Source: Paracoccaceae bacterium (GTDB lineage: Bacteria; Pseudomonadota; Alphaproteobacteria; Rhodobacterales; Rhodobacteraceae). Taken from it: 46,283 bases of DNA. Location: NCBI GenBank assembly GCA_009773055.1, contig WOUW01000003.1, positions 1 through 46,283 on the forward strand, given 5' to 3'. Each line of letters starts with the position of its first letter. The stretch's first letter is position 1. This document shows, piece by piece, positions 37,162 to 45,630 of the stretch. A program made the position numbers and the translations under genes. The notes beneath the pieces are model-generated. The model made no database searches. It saw only the letters and a program-made list of their open reading frames with translations, and was not told the origin of the DNA.

Positions 37162-37911
37162 ATGTGGATGACCGGACGCCTTGCCCGCTTCCTTCCTGCC
37201 CCCGCGACCGACGAGGGTGCGGGCGTGGCCGATGCCGTTGTGCTGCTGCATGGGCTGGCGCGGACCGACGCCTCGATGGCGCCGATGGCGCTGGCGCTGA
37301 AGTCGGCGGGGTTTCGGGTGATGAACTGGTCCTACCCTTCGACCAAGGCCACTCCTGATGAGTTGGCGGACGAAGTGGGCGATGCGGTTGCCAAGGTCCA
37401 GCCGGGCCGCGTGCATTTCGTGACTCATTCGATGGGTGGCATCTTGCTGCGCGACTGGTTGTCACGGCACCGGCCTGTCCTGATGGGGCATGTCGTGATG
37501 CTTGCGCCGCCGAACCACGGGTCGGACCTGGTGGACAAGCTGGGGGACAACCCGGTGTTCCACATGGTCAACGGGACTGCAGGCAAGAGCTTAGGCACCG
37601 GACCTGAAAGTTGGCCGAATAGCCTTCCCCCGGCTGACTATCCGCTGGGGATCATCGCCGGAACCCGGTCTTTGAACCCAGTCTGGAACGCGATGCTGCC
37701 GGGGCCGAACGACGGCAAGGTGACCGTCGAAAGCACCAGGCTTGACGGGATGGCCGACCATCTGGTGCTACCCGTCACCCATACTTTCATGATGGTCAAT
37801 CCGGTGGTCATCCGACAGGTTTTGGCTTTCCTGCGCGAGGGGAAGTTCGACCCTTCGCTGACGCTGGCTTCGGTCGTGAAAGAGACTTTTCAGGCGGTGC
37901 AGTCTGGCTGA
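37162..37911 (+). CDS. Alpha/beta hydrolase (PGAP1/lipase-like)
   Basis: A 249-residue serine hydrolase. The oxyanion segment is VVLLHGLARTD near residues 26-35. The nucleophile elbow THSMGG places Ser90. Asp184 in GPNDGKV and His207 in PVTHTFM complete a likely catalytic triad. The APPNHGSDLVD stretch is typical of triacylglycerol-lipase-like and PGAP1-like enzymes. The substrate is unknown. It starts 89 bases from the divergent Nudix gene. The last 34 codons (37808-37911) lie antisense to the iron-permease-like gene. ATG at 37168 is an alternative start. Confidence 0.85.
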   Translation: MWMTGRLARFLPAPATDEGAGVADAVVLLHGLARTDASMAPMALALKSAGFRVMNWSYPSTKATPDELADEVGDAVAKVQPGRVHFVTHSMGGILLRDWLSRHRPVLMGHVVMLAPPNHGSDLVDKLGDNPVFHMVNGTAGKSLGTGPESWPNSLPPADYPLGIIAGTRSLNPVWNAMLPGPNDGKVTVESTRLDGMADHLVLPVTHTFMMVNPVVIRQVLAFLREGKFDPSLTLASVVKETFQAVQSG

Positions 37912-38323
37912 CGACTTCGGGTGTGCCGGTGTCGGACAGGCCCTTGTCCAGTTGCGCGCGACCCTTGGCGGCCAGCGCCTCATATTGCGCGACAAAGGCC
38001 GCAAGCTCGTGTTCCTCAAGCTCTTCAAGGTCAAGAAGGGACAGGTGCGCGCCCTTGGTGGCGCGGATCAGCTCGTCCAGTTTCAGCTGCATCGCCACGG
38101 TGTCGCGGTTCTGCGTGTTCTGGATCAGGAAGACCATCAGGAAAGTGATGATCGTGGTGCCGGTGTTGATCACCAGCTGCCAGGTGTCGGAGTAGGCGAA
38201 GATCGGGCCAGTAATCAGCCAGACCGCGATCAGCGCGACCGCCAGAAGAAAGGTGACCGGACGACCCGATAGATGGGCGATCCAGCGGGCGGCGCGGGTG
38301 TAGACAGAGGCCTTGTCGGACAT
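37808..38323 (-). CDS. Low-affinity iron permease family protein
   Basis: A 171-residue membrane protein of the low-affinity iron permease family (PF04120). Two hydrophobic helices lie near residues 22-43 and 48-66. The family signature around ITFLMVFLIQNTQNRDTVAMQ is followed by a cytoplasmic helical tail with LKLDELIRA. Transport activity of the bacterial members is not firmly established. The final 34 codons, a lysine- and proline-rich tail (residues 138-171), overlap the convergent hydrolase gene for 104 bases. Confidence 0.84.
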   Translation of the reverse strand: MSDKASVYTRAARWIAHLSGRPVTFLLAVALIAVWLITGPIFAYSDTWQLVINTGTTIITFLMVFLIQNTQNRDTVAMQLKLDELIRATKGAHLSLLDLEELEEHELAAFVAQYEALAAKGRAQLDKGLSDTGTPEVVSQTAPPEKSLSRPKPASAKGRTSPRAGKPKPVG

Positions 38324-38385
38324 GGAGCACCTTTGGTTCGGTCTGGCAGGAGACCATCCTAACGCACTGGTCGCGCTTCGGTGCC

Positions 38386-38404
38386 CTGATCTGTGTCAGA
38401 TCAG
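38386..38404 (-). terminator. Hairpin over the purK stop codon
   Basis: CTGATCTG (38386-38393) pairs perfectly with CAGATCAG (38397-38404) over a 3-base loop and overlaps the purK TGA. No T run follows on the minus strand, so it may be an intrinsic terminator lacking the U tract or an mRNA 3' stabiliser. Confidence 0.4.
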
Positions 38405-39465
38405 CGGGTGATACGGTTAACATGCCCCATCTTGCGCCCCGGACGAGGCGTGCCCTTGCCGTAAAGGTGCACGGCCGTATCGCGGGCTTTCAGCAGGTCG
38501 GGGACCTTCAGGACATCATCGCCGATCAGGTTCTCCATCACCACATCGGCATAGCGGTTGCCGTCACCCAAAGGCAGGCCCGCCACGGCGCGGATGTGCT
38601 GTTCGAACTGGTCGACAGTGCAGCCTTGTTGCGTCCAGTGGCCCGAGTTGTGGACGCGTGGAGCGATCTCGTTGACCAGAAGGCCGCGCGGGGTGACGAA
38701 CAGTTCCACCCCCATGACGCCGACATAATCTAGCGCGTTCAGGATCCGGGCGGCGATCAGGACGGCGTCGGCGCGCTGTCCGGGGTTCAGCTTTGCGGGG
38801 ACGGTGGTGGTGCGCAGGATGCCGCCCTGGTGGATATTCTCGCCCGGGTCAAAGCAGGCCACGGACCCGTCAAGGCCGCGCGCGGCGATGACGGAAACCT
38901 CGCGGTCGAAGGCGACAAAGCCTTCGAGGACAGAAGCGGCATTGTTCATTGACGCCCAGGCGGCGGGGATGTCGGTGTCAGTCTCCAGCTTGGCCTGGCC
39001 TTTGCCGTCATAGCCAAGGCGGGTGGTCTTGAGGATCGCCGGCAGGCCAAGGCTATCGGAGGCAGAGCGAAGGTCGGCTTCCGAGTTCACCACGGCCCAG
39101 GGCGCAGTCTGCAGACCAAGCTCGTTCAGGAACGTCTTTTCGCTGATCCGGTCCTGGCTGATTGCCAGTGCGCGGCGGTTCGGCCGGATCGGCTTGAGGC
39201 TTTCCAGAAGGTCGAGGGCCGAGGTCGGGACGTTTTCGAATTCATAGGTGATGACATCGACGCTGGCGGCAAAGGCGCGGAGGGTGGCCTCGTCCTCATA
39301 AGGCGCGGTGGTGACTTTCAGCGCCACATCACCAGCTGGGGCAGCGCCGGGTTCATAGATATGGCAGCGATAGCCCAGACGACTGGCGGCGACCGACAGC
39401 ATCCGGCCAAGTTGCCCGCCACCCAGTATGCCAATGGTTGCGCCTTGGGGAAGGGCTTCAGTCAT
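38401..39465 (-). CDS. purK: N5-carboxyaminoimidazole ribonucleotide synthase
   Basis: A 354-residue ATP-grasp enzyme that carboxylates AIR with bicarbonate and ATP to N5-CAIR in purine synthesis. The N-terminal [13 protein letters not shown] and YEFENVP segments, the ATP-grasp strand [12 protein letters not shown] and the metal-binding [14 protein letters not shown] are family hallmarks. I chose the ATG at 39465, which lies inside the last codons of purE (8-base overlap), so translation is coupled. Extra in-frame codons upstream belong to the purE region. Confidence 0.96.
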   Translation of the reverse strand: MTEALPQGATIGILGGGQLGRMLSVAASRLGYRCHIYEPGAAPAGDVALKVTTAPYEDEATLRAFAASVDVITYEFENVPTSALDLLESLKPIRPNRRALAISQDRISEKTFLNELGLQTAPWAVVNSEADLRSASDSLGLPAILKTTRLGYDGKGQAKLETDTDIPAAWASMNNAASVLEGFVAFDREVSVIAARGLDGSVACFDPGENIHQGGILRTTTVPAKLNPGQRADAVLIAARILNALDYVGVMGVELFVTPRGLLVNEIAPRVHNSGHWTQQGCTVDQFEQHIRAVAGLPLGDGNRYADVVMENLIGDDVLKVPDLLKARDTAVHLYGKGTPRPGRKMGHVNRITR

Positions 39466-39937
39466 CCTTCGGCTCCTCGGGGATCGAGGCAGAGAGGGCG
39501 TCGCGCCAGGCATCCAGCTTTGCAGCCACACCGTCGTCCGAAATGGCAAGGATTGCAGCGGCCATCAGGCCTGCGTTGGCTGCCCCGCCGATGGCCATGG
39601 TGGCAACCGGGTAGCCCTTGGGCATCTGCAGGATGGAATAAAGCGAATCGACTCCTGCTAGCGCCTTGGTTTGCACCGGCACGCCAATCACCGGGACGCG
39701 GGTTTTAGACGCCATCATGCCGGGCAAGTGCGCGGCCCCACCTGCGCCCGCGATGATGACCTTCAACCCGCGCGCCACGGCGGACTTGCCGTAGTCCCAC
39801 AGCCGATCCGGCGTGCGGTGGGCCGAGACGATCTTCGTCTCGTAAGCCACGCCCAGTTCGTCGAGAATTTCGGCGGCGGCCTTCATGGTGGGCCAGTCGC
39901 TTTGCGACCCCATGATGATTCCGACGGATACGGCCAT
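39458..39937 (-). CDS. purE: N5-carboxyaminoimidazole ribonucleotide mutase
   Basis: A 159-residue class I PurE that converts N5-CAIR to CAIR, the step after PurK. It carries [13 protein letters not shown] at residues 6-18, [10 protein letters not shown] with the catalytic His, and [17 protein letters not shown] chose the ATG at 39937 because AGGGAGG lies just upstream; another in-frame ATG at 39958 lies before that site. It overlaps purK by eight bases and is the first gene of the pair. Confidence 0.96.
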   Translation of the reverse strand: MAVSVGIIMGSQSDWPTMKAAAEILDELGVAYETKIVSAHRTPDRLWDYGKSAVARGLKVIIAGAGGAAHLPGMMASKTRVPVIGVPVQTKALAGVDSLYSILQMPKGYPVATMAIGGAANAGLMAAAILAISDDGVAAKLDAWRDALSASIPEEPKDD

Positions 39938-40010
39938 GCGCGCCTCCCTTGGGTTCACGGGCGATTACCGGGAACGGCGCGCAGGGGCAAGCGTCAGGCG
40001 ATGATGCCCG

Positions 40011-40229
40011 TCACGCAATGATATCCGGGATCAGCATATCCTCGATCTTCACGATCTGGTCCTTGAGAAACAGCTTCTGCTTCTTCAACCGGCGCAGGGT
40101 CAGGACATCGGGACGGCCAGTTTCCTCAAGCGCATGAATGGCCTGATCCAGGTCGCGGTGTTCGCGACGCAGGACTTCAAGACGGATGCCAAGCATTTCG
40201 TCGTGGGTGAGTTCGGTGGGCGCATTCAT
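40011..40229 (-). CDS. DUF465 (YdcH-family) small coiled-coil protein
   Basis: A 72-residue helical protein matching DUF465: RLEVLRREHRDLDQAIHALE followed by LTLRRLKKQKLFLKDQIVKIEDML. The two helices with a short loop would pair as a coiled-coil hairpin. The family is common in proteobacteria and its function is unknown. I chose the ATG at 40229; the long upstream extension lies antisense to the hsp20 gene and was rejected. It is divergent from hsp20 with a 213-base shared regulatory region. Confidence 0.85.
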   Translation of the reverse strand: MNAPTELTHDEMLGIRLEVLRREHRDLDQAIHALEETGRPDVLTLRRLKKQKLFLKDQIVKIEDMLIPDIIA

Positions 40230-40345
40230 GGCTGTGGCGAATCGGTTCCTGCCTTTCGCCAAGGATATAGGAAAGCGTCGCGGCTGCGTGAAGGTTTCTG
40301 CGCGAATTCTGCTTGAAAGCGGCGCATTCGCGGGTGGCCTACGCC

Positions 40346-40374
40346 CTTGCGGGGCGTGGTGCGCGGCCCCATAT
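40346..40374 (+). promoter_or_regulatory. RpoH (sigma32)-type promoter of hsp20
   Basis: CTTG (40346-40349), 17 bases, CCCCATAT (40367-40374) fits the heat-shock sigma factor consensus in both elements and spacing. It lies 68 bases before the Hsp20 start, which fits the gene's function. Confidence 0.65.
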
Positions 40375-40406
40375 TCACCTTTAGCGGTGCCCAAGTATGG
40401 GGCCGC
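40363..40406. repeat. 11-bp inverted repeat spanning the hsp20 promoter -10 region
   Basis: GCGGCCCCATA (40363-40373) is exactly complementary to TATGGGGCCGC (40396-40406). A small CACC/GGTG pairing lies in the 22-base interior (40376-40379 with 40386-40389). The left arm covers the RpoH-type -10 element, so the repeat could be an operator. If transcription begins further upstream it could instead fold in the leader RNA. Confidence 0.6.
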
Positions 40407-40442
40407 AAAGACCGAACCGTCGCTTATGCCAAGGACTGTCCG

Positions 40443-40886
40443 ATGACGAAACTGAGCTTTGGGGCCCATCCCTATCTTCTGGGGTTCGAGCAGCTGGAAC
40501 GGCTGGTGGAACGCACTGCGAAATCGGGGGCCGAGGGTTACCCTCCGTTCAACATCGAGGCGGTGGCAGAAAACGCCTACCGGATCACGCTGGCGGTGGC
40601 CGGCTTCCGCGAGGAAGACCTGTCGATCACCATCGAGGACCGGCAACTCGTCGTGCGCGGTCGACAGACTGACGATCCGGGCGACCGGGTGTTTCTTCAC
40701 CGGGGCATCGCGGCCCGCGCCTTCCAGCGCAGTTTCGTGCTGGCCGACGGCGTCGAAGTCGCTGGGGCGACAATGGAACACGGGCTTCTGCACGTTGACC
40801 TGCGTCGGCATGTGCCCGAGACCGTGGTGCAGACGATCAGGATCGGTCGGAAGAATGCCAGCCAGAAGGAAGGGGGCAACACATGA
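40443..40886 (+). CDS. Small heat-shock protein, Hsp20/alpha-crystallin family
   Basis: A 147-residue Hsp20. The alpha-crystallin domain covers about residues 35-130, with GYPPFNIEAVAENAYRITLA, VAGFREEDLSITIEDRQLVV and FQRSFVLADGVEVAGATMEH, GLLHVDL. It is a holdase preventing aggregation of unfolded proteins in the cytoplasm. The N-terminus LSFGAHPYLLGFEQLERLVE is typical of the class A sHsp in alphaproteobacteria. The start is the ATG at 40443. It overlaps the DUF1150 gene by ATGA (40883-40886). An RpoH-like promoter and an inverted repeat precede it. Confidence 0.92.
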   Translation: MTKLSFGAHPYLLGFEQLERLVERTAKSGAEGYPPFNIEAVAENAYRITLAVAGFREEDLSITIEDRQLVVRGRQTDDPGDRVFLHRGIAARAFQRSFVLADGVEVAGATMEHGLLHVDLRRHVPETVVQTIRIGRKNASQKEGGNT

Positions 40887-41110
40887 ACACGCCATTCAAC
40901 GGGCTGCCGCAAGGGGCCGACCGGATCGTCTATGTGCGGGAAATCGCGGTAGGCGACCTGCCGGACGAGGTGCGCGAACAGATGGGCGATGCGCAGGTGA
41001 TCTGGTCGGTGCATGGGGCCGATGGGCGTCAGTTGGCGCTGGTCGCTGACCGCAATCTTGCCTTCCATCTGGCGCGCGAGCACGACTTCACGCCCGTAAG
41101 CGTGCACTGA
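40883..41110 (+). CDS. DUF1150 family protein
   Basis: A 75-residue protein matching DUF1150, an alphaproteobacterial family. Landmarks are IVYVREIAVGDLPDEV, VIWSVHGADGRQLALVADR and LAFHLAREHDFTPVSVH. Its molecular role is unknown. Its ATG overlaps the hsp20 stop, so it is probably made together with the small heat-shock protein. A role in the heat-stress response is a reasonable guess from this coupling. Confidence 0.88.
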   Translation: MNTPFNGLPQGADRIVYVREIAVGDLPDEVREQMGDAQVIWSVHGADGRQLALVADRNLAFHLAREHDFTPVSVH

Positions 41111-41335
41111 GCAGGGGATGTCGTCACTCGGCATCCTTCCGCTCATGTTTAGCTGGAATCGGCGGGTGGACGACTGAACTGCATCGGACTTGTTTGTGTG
41201 CTGAGCGGTATATGACCGCAGCATGCTACTGGCGCTTATTGGCTGTCTCTCTGGCCATATGCTAACTGACCTTGTCGTGAGCTGGGCGCATTCCGCGGTC
41301 CAGTCCGGTCAAGGGGCGCTAGAAGGATGCAACTC

Positions 41336-41821
41336 ATGCAAGAATCGAAAGGTTACGGCCGGATGCAGATCCTGCTTCACTGGGCCATCGCCATCCTGAT
41401 TGTCGCCAACTACTTCATCAGCGATGGAATGGAGAATGCCTTCGACGGAATGATGAAAGGCGCGCCGGTAGTTTTCGGCTGGGTTCCCACGTTCCATGTC
41501 TATGCCGGTGTGATGGTGCTGATACTGGTGGCCCTGCGTCTGGCCTTGCGCATCGTGCGTCCCACTGCGGCGGCCAACACGGGAAAGCCGCTATTGGATA
41601 AGGCCGCAGAGCTGGGCCACTATGCGCTTTATCTGCTGATGATCGTGGCACCTGCCTTGGGCGCGCTCAGCTGGTTTGGCATGATCGACGTAACGGCGAG
41701 CTATCATGTGCTGGCCGTCAATGTGCTGTTGATTCTGGCACTGGGTCACGCGGCAATGTCGCTGTTCCACCAGTTTGTGCTGCGTGACGGGCTGATGGTG
41801 CGGATGATTTGGTCAAAGTGA
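41336..41821 (+). CDS. Cytochrome b561-family protein
   Basis: A 161-residue diheme membrane cytochrome b with four helices. Heme-ligand histidine candidates are H15 in LLHWAIAILI, H54 in FHVYAGV and, in the last helices, H138 and H145 in ALGHAAMSLFHQ. The end FVLRDGLMVRM is the family signature. Such proteins pass electrons from quinol or superoxide across the inner membrane. I chose the ATG at 41336 because AGAAGG lies nine bases upstream; the ATG at 41327 would abut that site. The 225-base gap before it is less GC-rich and holds no supported gene, only a bulged hairpin near 41200-41222. Confidence 0.87.
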   Translation: MQESKGYGRMQILLHWAIAILIVANYFISDGMENAFDGMMKGAPVVFGWVPTFHVYAGVMVLILVALRLALRIVRPTAAANTGKPLLDKAAELGHYALYLLMIVAPALGALSWFGMIDVTASYHVLAVNVLLILALGHAAMSLFHQFVLRDGLMVRMIWSK

Positions 41822-41827
41822 CCCAAT

Positions 41828-41856
41828 CCGGCCCAAGGCGCACCGCTTTGGGCCGG
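41828..41856. terminator. Bidirectional terminator between cytochrome b561 and sat-cysC
   Basis: CCGGCCCAA (41828-41836) pairs perfectly with TTGGGCCGG (41848-41856) over an 11-base loop. It fills the 43-base space between two convergent stops, so it can serve both genes. T runs are short. Confidence 0.6.
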
Positions 41857-41864
41857 GGGCTGCT

Positions 41865-43571
41865 TCAGGCCCGGATCAGGCCCATCTGTTCCAGCTTGAG
41901 CAGAACCTGATGCGCGCAGTGATCGACATCCACGTTTTCGGTGTCCACCACCAGTTCTGCCTGCGTCGGGGCTTCGTAGGGGTCTGAAATTCCGGTGAAT
42001 TCCTTGATCTTGCCTTCGCGGGCAAGCTTGTAGAGGCCCTTGCGGTCGCGGCGTTCGCATTCTTCGAGGCTGGTCGCAACGTGGGTTTCGACGAAGGCCC
42101 CGAAGGCCTCGACCATCTCGCGCACGGCCCGGCGGGTCGCGGTGTAGGGCGCGATGGGGGCGCAGATTGCGATGCCGCCGTTCTTGGTGATTTCGCTCGC
42201 GACATAGCCGATGCGCTTGATGTTCAGGTCGCGGTGTTCCTTGGAGAAGCCGAGTTCCGAGGACAAGTGTTTCCGCACCACGTCGCCGTCCAGCAGCGTG
42301 ACCGGACGTCCGCCCATCTCCATCAGCTTGACCATCAGCGCGTTGGCGATGGTGGATTTGCCGCTGCCCGAAAGGCCGGTGAAGAAGACGGTGAAGCCCT
42401 GCTTTGACCGCGCGGGGCTGGTCTTGCGGAGTTCCGAAACAACCTGTGGAAAGCTGAACCATTCCGGGATGTCCAGCCCTTCGCGCAGACGGCGGCGCAG
42501 TTCGGTGCCAGAGATGTCAAGGACGGTCGAGCCTTCGGGGACCTCGTTCGCGGGGTAATACTGGGCCTTTTCCTGCACATAGACCATGTGCTTGAAGTCG
42601 ACCATCTGGATGCCGATTTCCTTCGCGTGCTGGGCGAACAACTCCTGCGCGGCGTAGGGGTCGTAGAAATCCTTGCCGGCTGAGTTCTTCCCCGGACCGG
42701 CGTGGTCGCGGCCGACGATCATGTGGGTGCAGCCGTGGTTCTTGCGGATGATGCCGTGCCACACCGCCTCACGCGGGCCGGCCATGCGCATGGCGAGGTT
42801 GAGGAGCGACAGGGCAGTGGTCTGCGCGGGATACTGGTCCAGCACCGCCTCATAGCAACGGACGCGGGTGAAGTGGTCGACGTCTCCAGGCTTGGTCATG
42901 CCGACGACAGGATGAATCAGAAGGTTCGCCTCGGCCTCGCGCGCGGCGCGGAAGGTCAATTCCTGATGCGCGCGGTGCAAGGGGTTGCGGGTCTGGAAGG
43001 CCACGATCTTGCGCCAGCCAAGTTTGCGGAACAGGGCGCGGAGTTCGTTCGGCGTGTCGCGACGCGCCTTGAAGTCGTAGTGGACCGGCTGCTGGATGCC
43101 GATCACCGGGCCGCCGAGGTAGACCTTGCCCGCCTGGTTGTGCAGGTAGTTGACGGCAGGATGCGCCAGATCATCGGCACCAAAGACACCCGCAGCCTCG
43201 ACCGCCTTGTTCGGCACCCATTTGTCGGAAATCGACAGGATGGCAAGGATCACGCCTTCCTGGTCGCGCAGGGCGATGTCCTGGCCGGGTTCAACCGTGT
43301 CAGCGAAGAACTCGGATACGTCCAGGGTGATCGGCATCGGCCAAAGTGTGCCGTCCGCCATGCGCATGTTGGCGACAACGCCGTCGTAATCCGCCTCGCT
43401 CATGAAGCCCTTCAGCGGCGCGAAGCCGCCGTTCATCAAAAGCTCCAGGTCGCAGATCTGGCGTGGGGTCAGGTCCCAGGAGGGAAGGTTTCCAGCCTCG
43501 ACCTTCAGCTTCTGGGCCGAGTCGTAGGAGACATAAAGCTCGGGGATCGGGGCGTGGTTCTGCAGGGACAT
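41865..43571 (-). CDS. Bifunctional sulfate adenylyltransferase / adenylylsulfate kinase
   Basis: A 568-residue fusion. Residues 1-390 are ATP sulfurylase with QTRNPLHRAH at 193-202 and GRDHAGPGK at 287-295. Residues 393-568 are APS kinase with P-loop GLSGSGKS at 399-406 and LDGD at 427-430. Together they activate sulfate to APS and PAPS for assimilation or sulfation. Both active sites look complete. The fusion is common in Rhodobacteraceae. The gap before it (43572-43792) holds no clear promoter or riboswitch, only the hairpin after rppH. Confidence 0.96.
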   Translation of the reverse strand: MSLQNHAPIPELYVSYDSAQKLKVEAGNLPSWDLTPRQICDLELLMNGGFAPLKGFMSEADYDGVVANMRMADGTLWPMPITLDVSEFFADTVEPGQDIALRDQEGVILAILSISDKWVPNKAVEAAGVFGADDLAHPAVNYLHNQAGKVYLGGPVIGIQQPVHYDFKARRDTPNELRALFRKLGWRKIVAFQTRNPLHRAHQELTFRAAREAEANLLIHPVVGMTKPGDVDHFTRVRCYEAVLDQYPAQTTALSLLNLAMRMAGPREAVWHGIIRKNHGCTHMIVGRDHAGPGKNSAGKDFYDPYAAQELFAQHAKEIGIQMVDFKHMVYVQEKAQYYPANEVPEGSTVLDISGTELRRRLREGLDIPEWFSFPQVVSELRKTSPARSKQGFTVFFTGLSGSGKSTIANALMVKLMEMGGRPVTLLDGDVVRKHLSSELGFSKEHRDLNIKRIGYVASEITKNGGIAICAPIAPYTATRRAVREMVEAFGAFVETHVATSLEECERRDRKGLYKLAREGKIKEFTGISDPYEAPTQAELVVDTENVDVDHCAHQVLLKLEQMGLIRA

Positions 43572-43771
43572 CGGACAACCTTTCAGCGCGGCACTTCAAC
43601 CGCCATTTGCGCGGGTCCGTAGCTTGACCGGGGGACAGGATTCAAGCGAATGCGGGGAATTTGGTGCAGATAAGGCCGAAATCGCGGTCGGAATAGCGCA
43701 GACGGGCAACGGTTCTGCGGCATTCGCGTCAATGGGACGGATTTCCCGGGTGCTGGATCATTCCCTTGGTT

Positions 43772-43791
43772 TCCGGGAACGCTGTTCCGGA
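43772..43791 (-). terminator. Hairpin after rppH
   Basis: TCCGGGAAC (43772-43780) pairs with GTTCCGGA (43784-43791) over GCT, with one bulged G. It sits directly after the rppH stop on the minus strand and before the sat-cysC leader. No T run follows, so termination is uncertain. Confidence 0.4.
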
Positions 43792-43792
43792 C

Positions 43793-44272
43793 TTACGCCA
43801 GATAGGCCCGGAAGCTTCGGATCACCTCGTCATAGACCGCGCGCTTGAAGGGGACGATGCTTTCGACCATCTCGTCGGCCAGAATCCAGCGCCATTGCGC
43901 GAACTCCGGGTGTTCGGTCGCGATCTTGATGTCGGTATCCTTGCCCTTGAAGCGAAAGAGGAACCACTTCTGCCGCTGCCCCCGGTACTTGCCGCCCCAG
44001 ACCTTTCCCAAAAGCTCGGGCGGCAGATCGTAGGTCACCCAGCCATGGGTCTTGCCGACGAATTCCACCTTTTCGCGGGTAACGCCGGTTTCCTCCCAAA
44101 GCTCGCGGTAAGCAGCCTCACGCGGTTTCTCGCCATCGTCGATCCCGCCCTGCGGCATCTGCCAGGCGGGCGAAGGGCTGTCGATGCGCTGGCCTGCGAA
44201 GACCATGCCGCGGGCGTCGATCAGCACGACGCCCACGCAGGGCCGGTAGGGCAGGCTTTCGGCATCAACCAT
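43793..44272 (-). CDS. rppH: RNA pyrophosphohydrolase
   Basis: A 159-residue Nudix enzyme of the RppH type. It removes pyrophosphate from the 5' end of triphosphorylated RNA, starting RNase E-dependent decay, and can also hydrolyse dinucleoside polyphosphates. The Nudix box at residues 42-64 includes GGIDDGE and RELWEETG with all consensus glutamates. [12 protein letters not shown] is the signature for this subgroup. The C-terminal segment [14 protein letters not shown] is typical. Its ATG is three bases after the ctpA stop region, so the two are probably co-transcribed. Confidence 0.93.
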   Translation of the reverse strand: MVDAESLPYRPCVGVVLIDARGMVFAGQRIDSPSPAWQMPQGGIDDGEKPREAAYRELWEETGVTREKVEFVGKTHGWVTYDLPPELLGKVWGGKYRGQRQKWFLFRFKGKDTDIKIATEHPEFAQWRWILADEMVESIVPFKRAVYDEVIRSFRAYLA

Positions 44273-44275
44273 GCG

Positions 44276-45625
44276 TCAGGGTGCTTCTGGCGCGATGGCC
44301 GTCAGGCCCTTGATGATGTCGACGGCATAGGCGAGCTGGTAATCCTCGTCCCGGAGCTTGGCTGATTCCTCGGCCCGGGCGAGTTCTTCCTCGTAGAGCC
44401 GCTTTTCCTCGTCCGTCATCGAGTCATTGGTGATCGCGCCGCGCAGGTCGGCCTCGGACCGCTGGCGGCTTGCGGCGCTTTTTTCTTCTGCGGCTGCCGC
44501 GGCGTCGACTGGCGGCGGGGCAGGTTGCTGCACAACGATGTCCGGCGAAATGCCAAGCGCCTGGATCGACCGGCCCGAAGGCGTGTAGTAGCGCGCCGTG
44601 GTCAGCCGCATGGCCCCGTCGCCGCGCAGCGGGATGAGCGTCTGGACCGAGCCTTTGCCGAAGCTTTTGGTGCCGACCACGATGGCACGGCGGTGATCTT
44701 GCAAGGCACCGGCGACGATTTCCGACGCCGAGGCCGAACCGCCGTTGATCAGAAGGACAATCGGCTTGCCCGCGGCAAGGTCGCCTGCAGTGGCATTGTA
44801 GCGCTCGCCACTGCCGGCGACGCGGCCCCGGGTCGAGACGATCTCGCCCTTGTCGAGGAAGGCATCCGAGACGGAAATCGCTTCGTTCAGCAGGCCGCCG
44901 GGGTTGTTGCGCAAGTCGATGACGACGCCGTCAAGATTGTCGATCCCGCCCAGTTCCTCGATTCCCTTCTTCAGGGCTTCGTTCATGCCGCTGGTGGTCT
45001 GGTCGTTGAAGGTGGTGATCCGCAAGACCATGGTCTTGCCGACGACGCGGCCCTTGACGGCGATCAACTTGATCGTGTCGCGGATGATCGACACGTCGAA
45101 GGGTTCGGTCACGCCTTCACGCACCACGGTGATGAGGATCTCGGATCCGACCGGCCCGCGCATCTTGTCGACGGCATCATCCAGCGGAAGACCCAAGACA
45201 GAATCCCCGTCGACATGGGTTATGAAATCGCCCGCCTGAATTCCGGCCTTTGCCGCAGGGGTGCCGTCCATTGGCGATATGACCTTGATGAAGCCCTCTT
45301 CCTGGGTGACCTCAATCCCCAGCCCCCCGAACTCGCCCCGGGTCTGGACCTGCATGTCCTCGAAGTCCTTGGCGGAGAGGTAGCTCGAATGCGGGTCAAG
45401 CGAGGTGAGCATGCCGTTGATCGCGGCAGTGACCAGTTCCTCGGTCGGGACTTCCTCGACGTACTGGGCGCGGACCCGTTCGAAGATGTCGCCGAAGAGG
45501 TCGAGCTGTTCGTAAAGCGAGCTGTCCGGCGCCGCCTCTTGCGCCACCAGAGGGCCGGCGATCTGGGTGGTTGCCACGACCCCGGCGACAGTTCCGGCCA
45601 GTGCGGCCATCACATGCTTCTTCAT
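44276..45625 (-). CDS. ctpA: S41-family carboxyl-terminal processing protease
   Basis: A 449-residue periplasmic protease. The signal peptide is MKKHVMAALAGTVAGVVATT, with a cleavage site near residue 29. A PDZ domain lies around 100-180 (FGGLGIEV, GIQAGDFITHVDG). The catalytic dyad is Ser299 in GGSASASEIV and Lys324 in SFGKGSVQ, 25 residues apart as in the family. The C-terminus (375-430) is a charged helical extension. I chose the ATG at 45625 with AGGAG upstream; 13 more codons precede it without merit. It lies next to the EnvC-like gene, an arrangement common in Alphaproteobacteria and consistent with a role in cell-wall hydrolysis control. Confidence 0.94.
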   Translation of the reverse strand: MKKHVMAALAGTVAGVVATTQIAGPLVAQEAAPDSSLYEQLDLFGDIFERVRAQYVEEVPTEELVTAAINGMLTSLDPHSSYLSAKDFEDMQVQTRGEFGGLGIEVTQEEGFIKVISPMDGTPAAKAGIQAGDFITHVDGDSVLGLPLDDAVDKMRGPVGSEILITVVREGVTEPFDVSIIRDTIKLIAVKGRVVGKTMVLRITTFNDQTTSGMNEALKKGIEELGGIDNLDGVVIDLRNNPGGLLNEAISVSDAFLDKGEIVSTRGRVAGSGERYNATAGDLAAGKPIVLLINGGSASASEIVAGALQDHRRAIVVGTKSFGKGSVQTLIPLRGDGAMRLTTARYYTPSGRSIQALGISPDIVVQQPAPPPVDAAAAAEEKSAASRQRSEADLRGAITNDSMTDEEKRLYEEELARAEESAKLRDEDYQLAYAVDIIKGLTAIAPEAP

Positions 45626-45630
45626 GCTCG

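Noticed and set aside
41224..41400. Small frame (MLLALIGCLSG...) resembling a lipoprotein before cytochrome b561
   Set aside because: It has no ribosome site, overlaps the cytochrome gene in another frame and has no recognisable family.
43572..43792. Riboswitch before sat-cysC
   Set aside because: No conserved SAM riboswitch core was found; only the rppH hairpin is visible.
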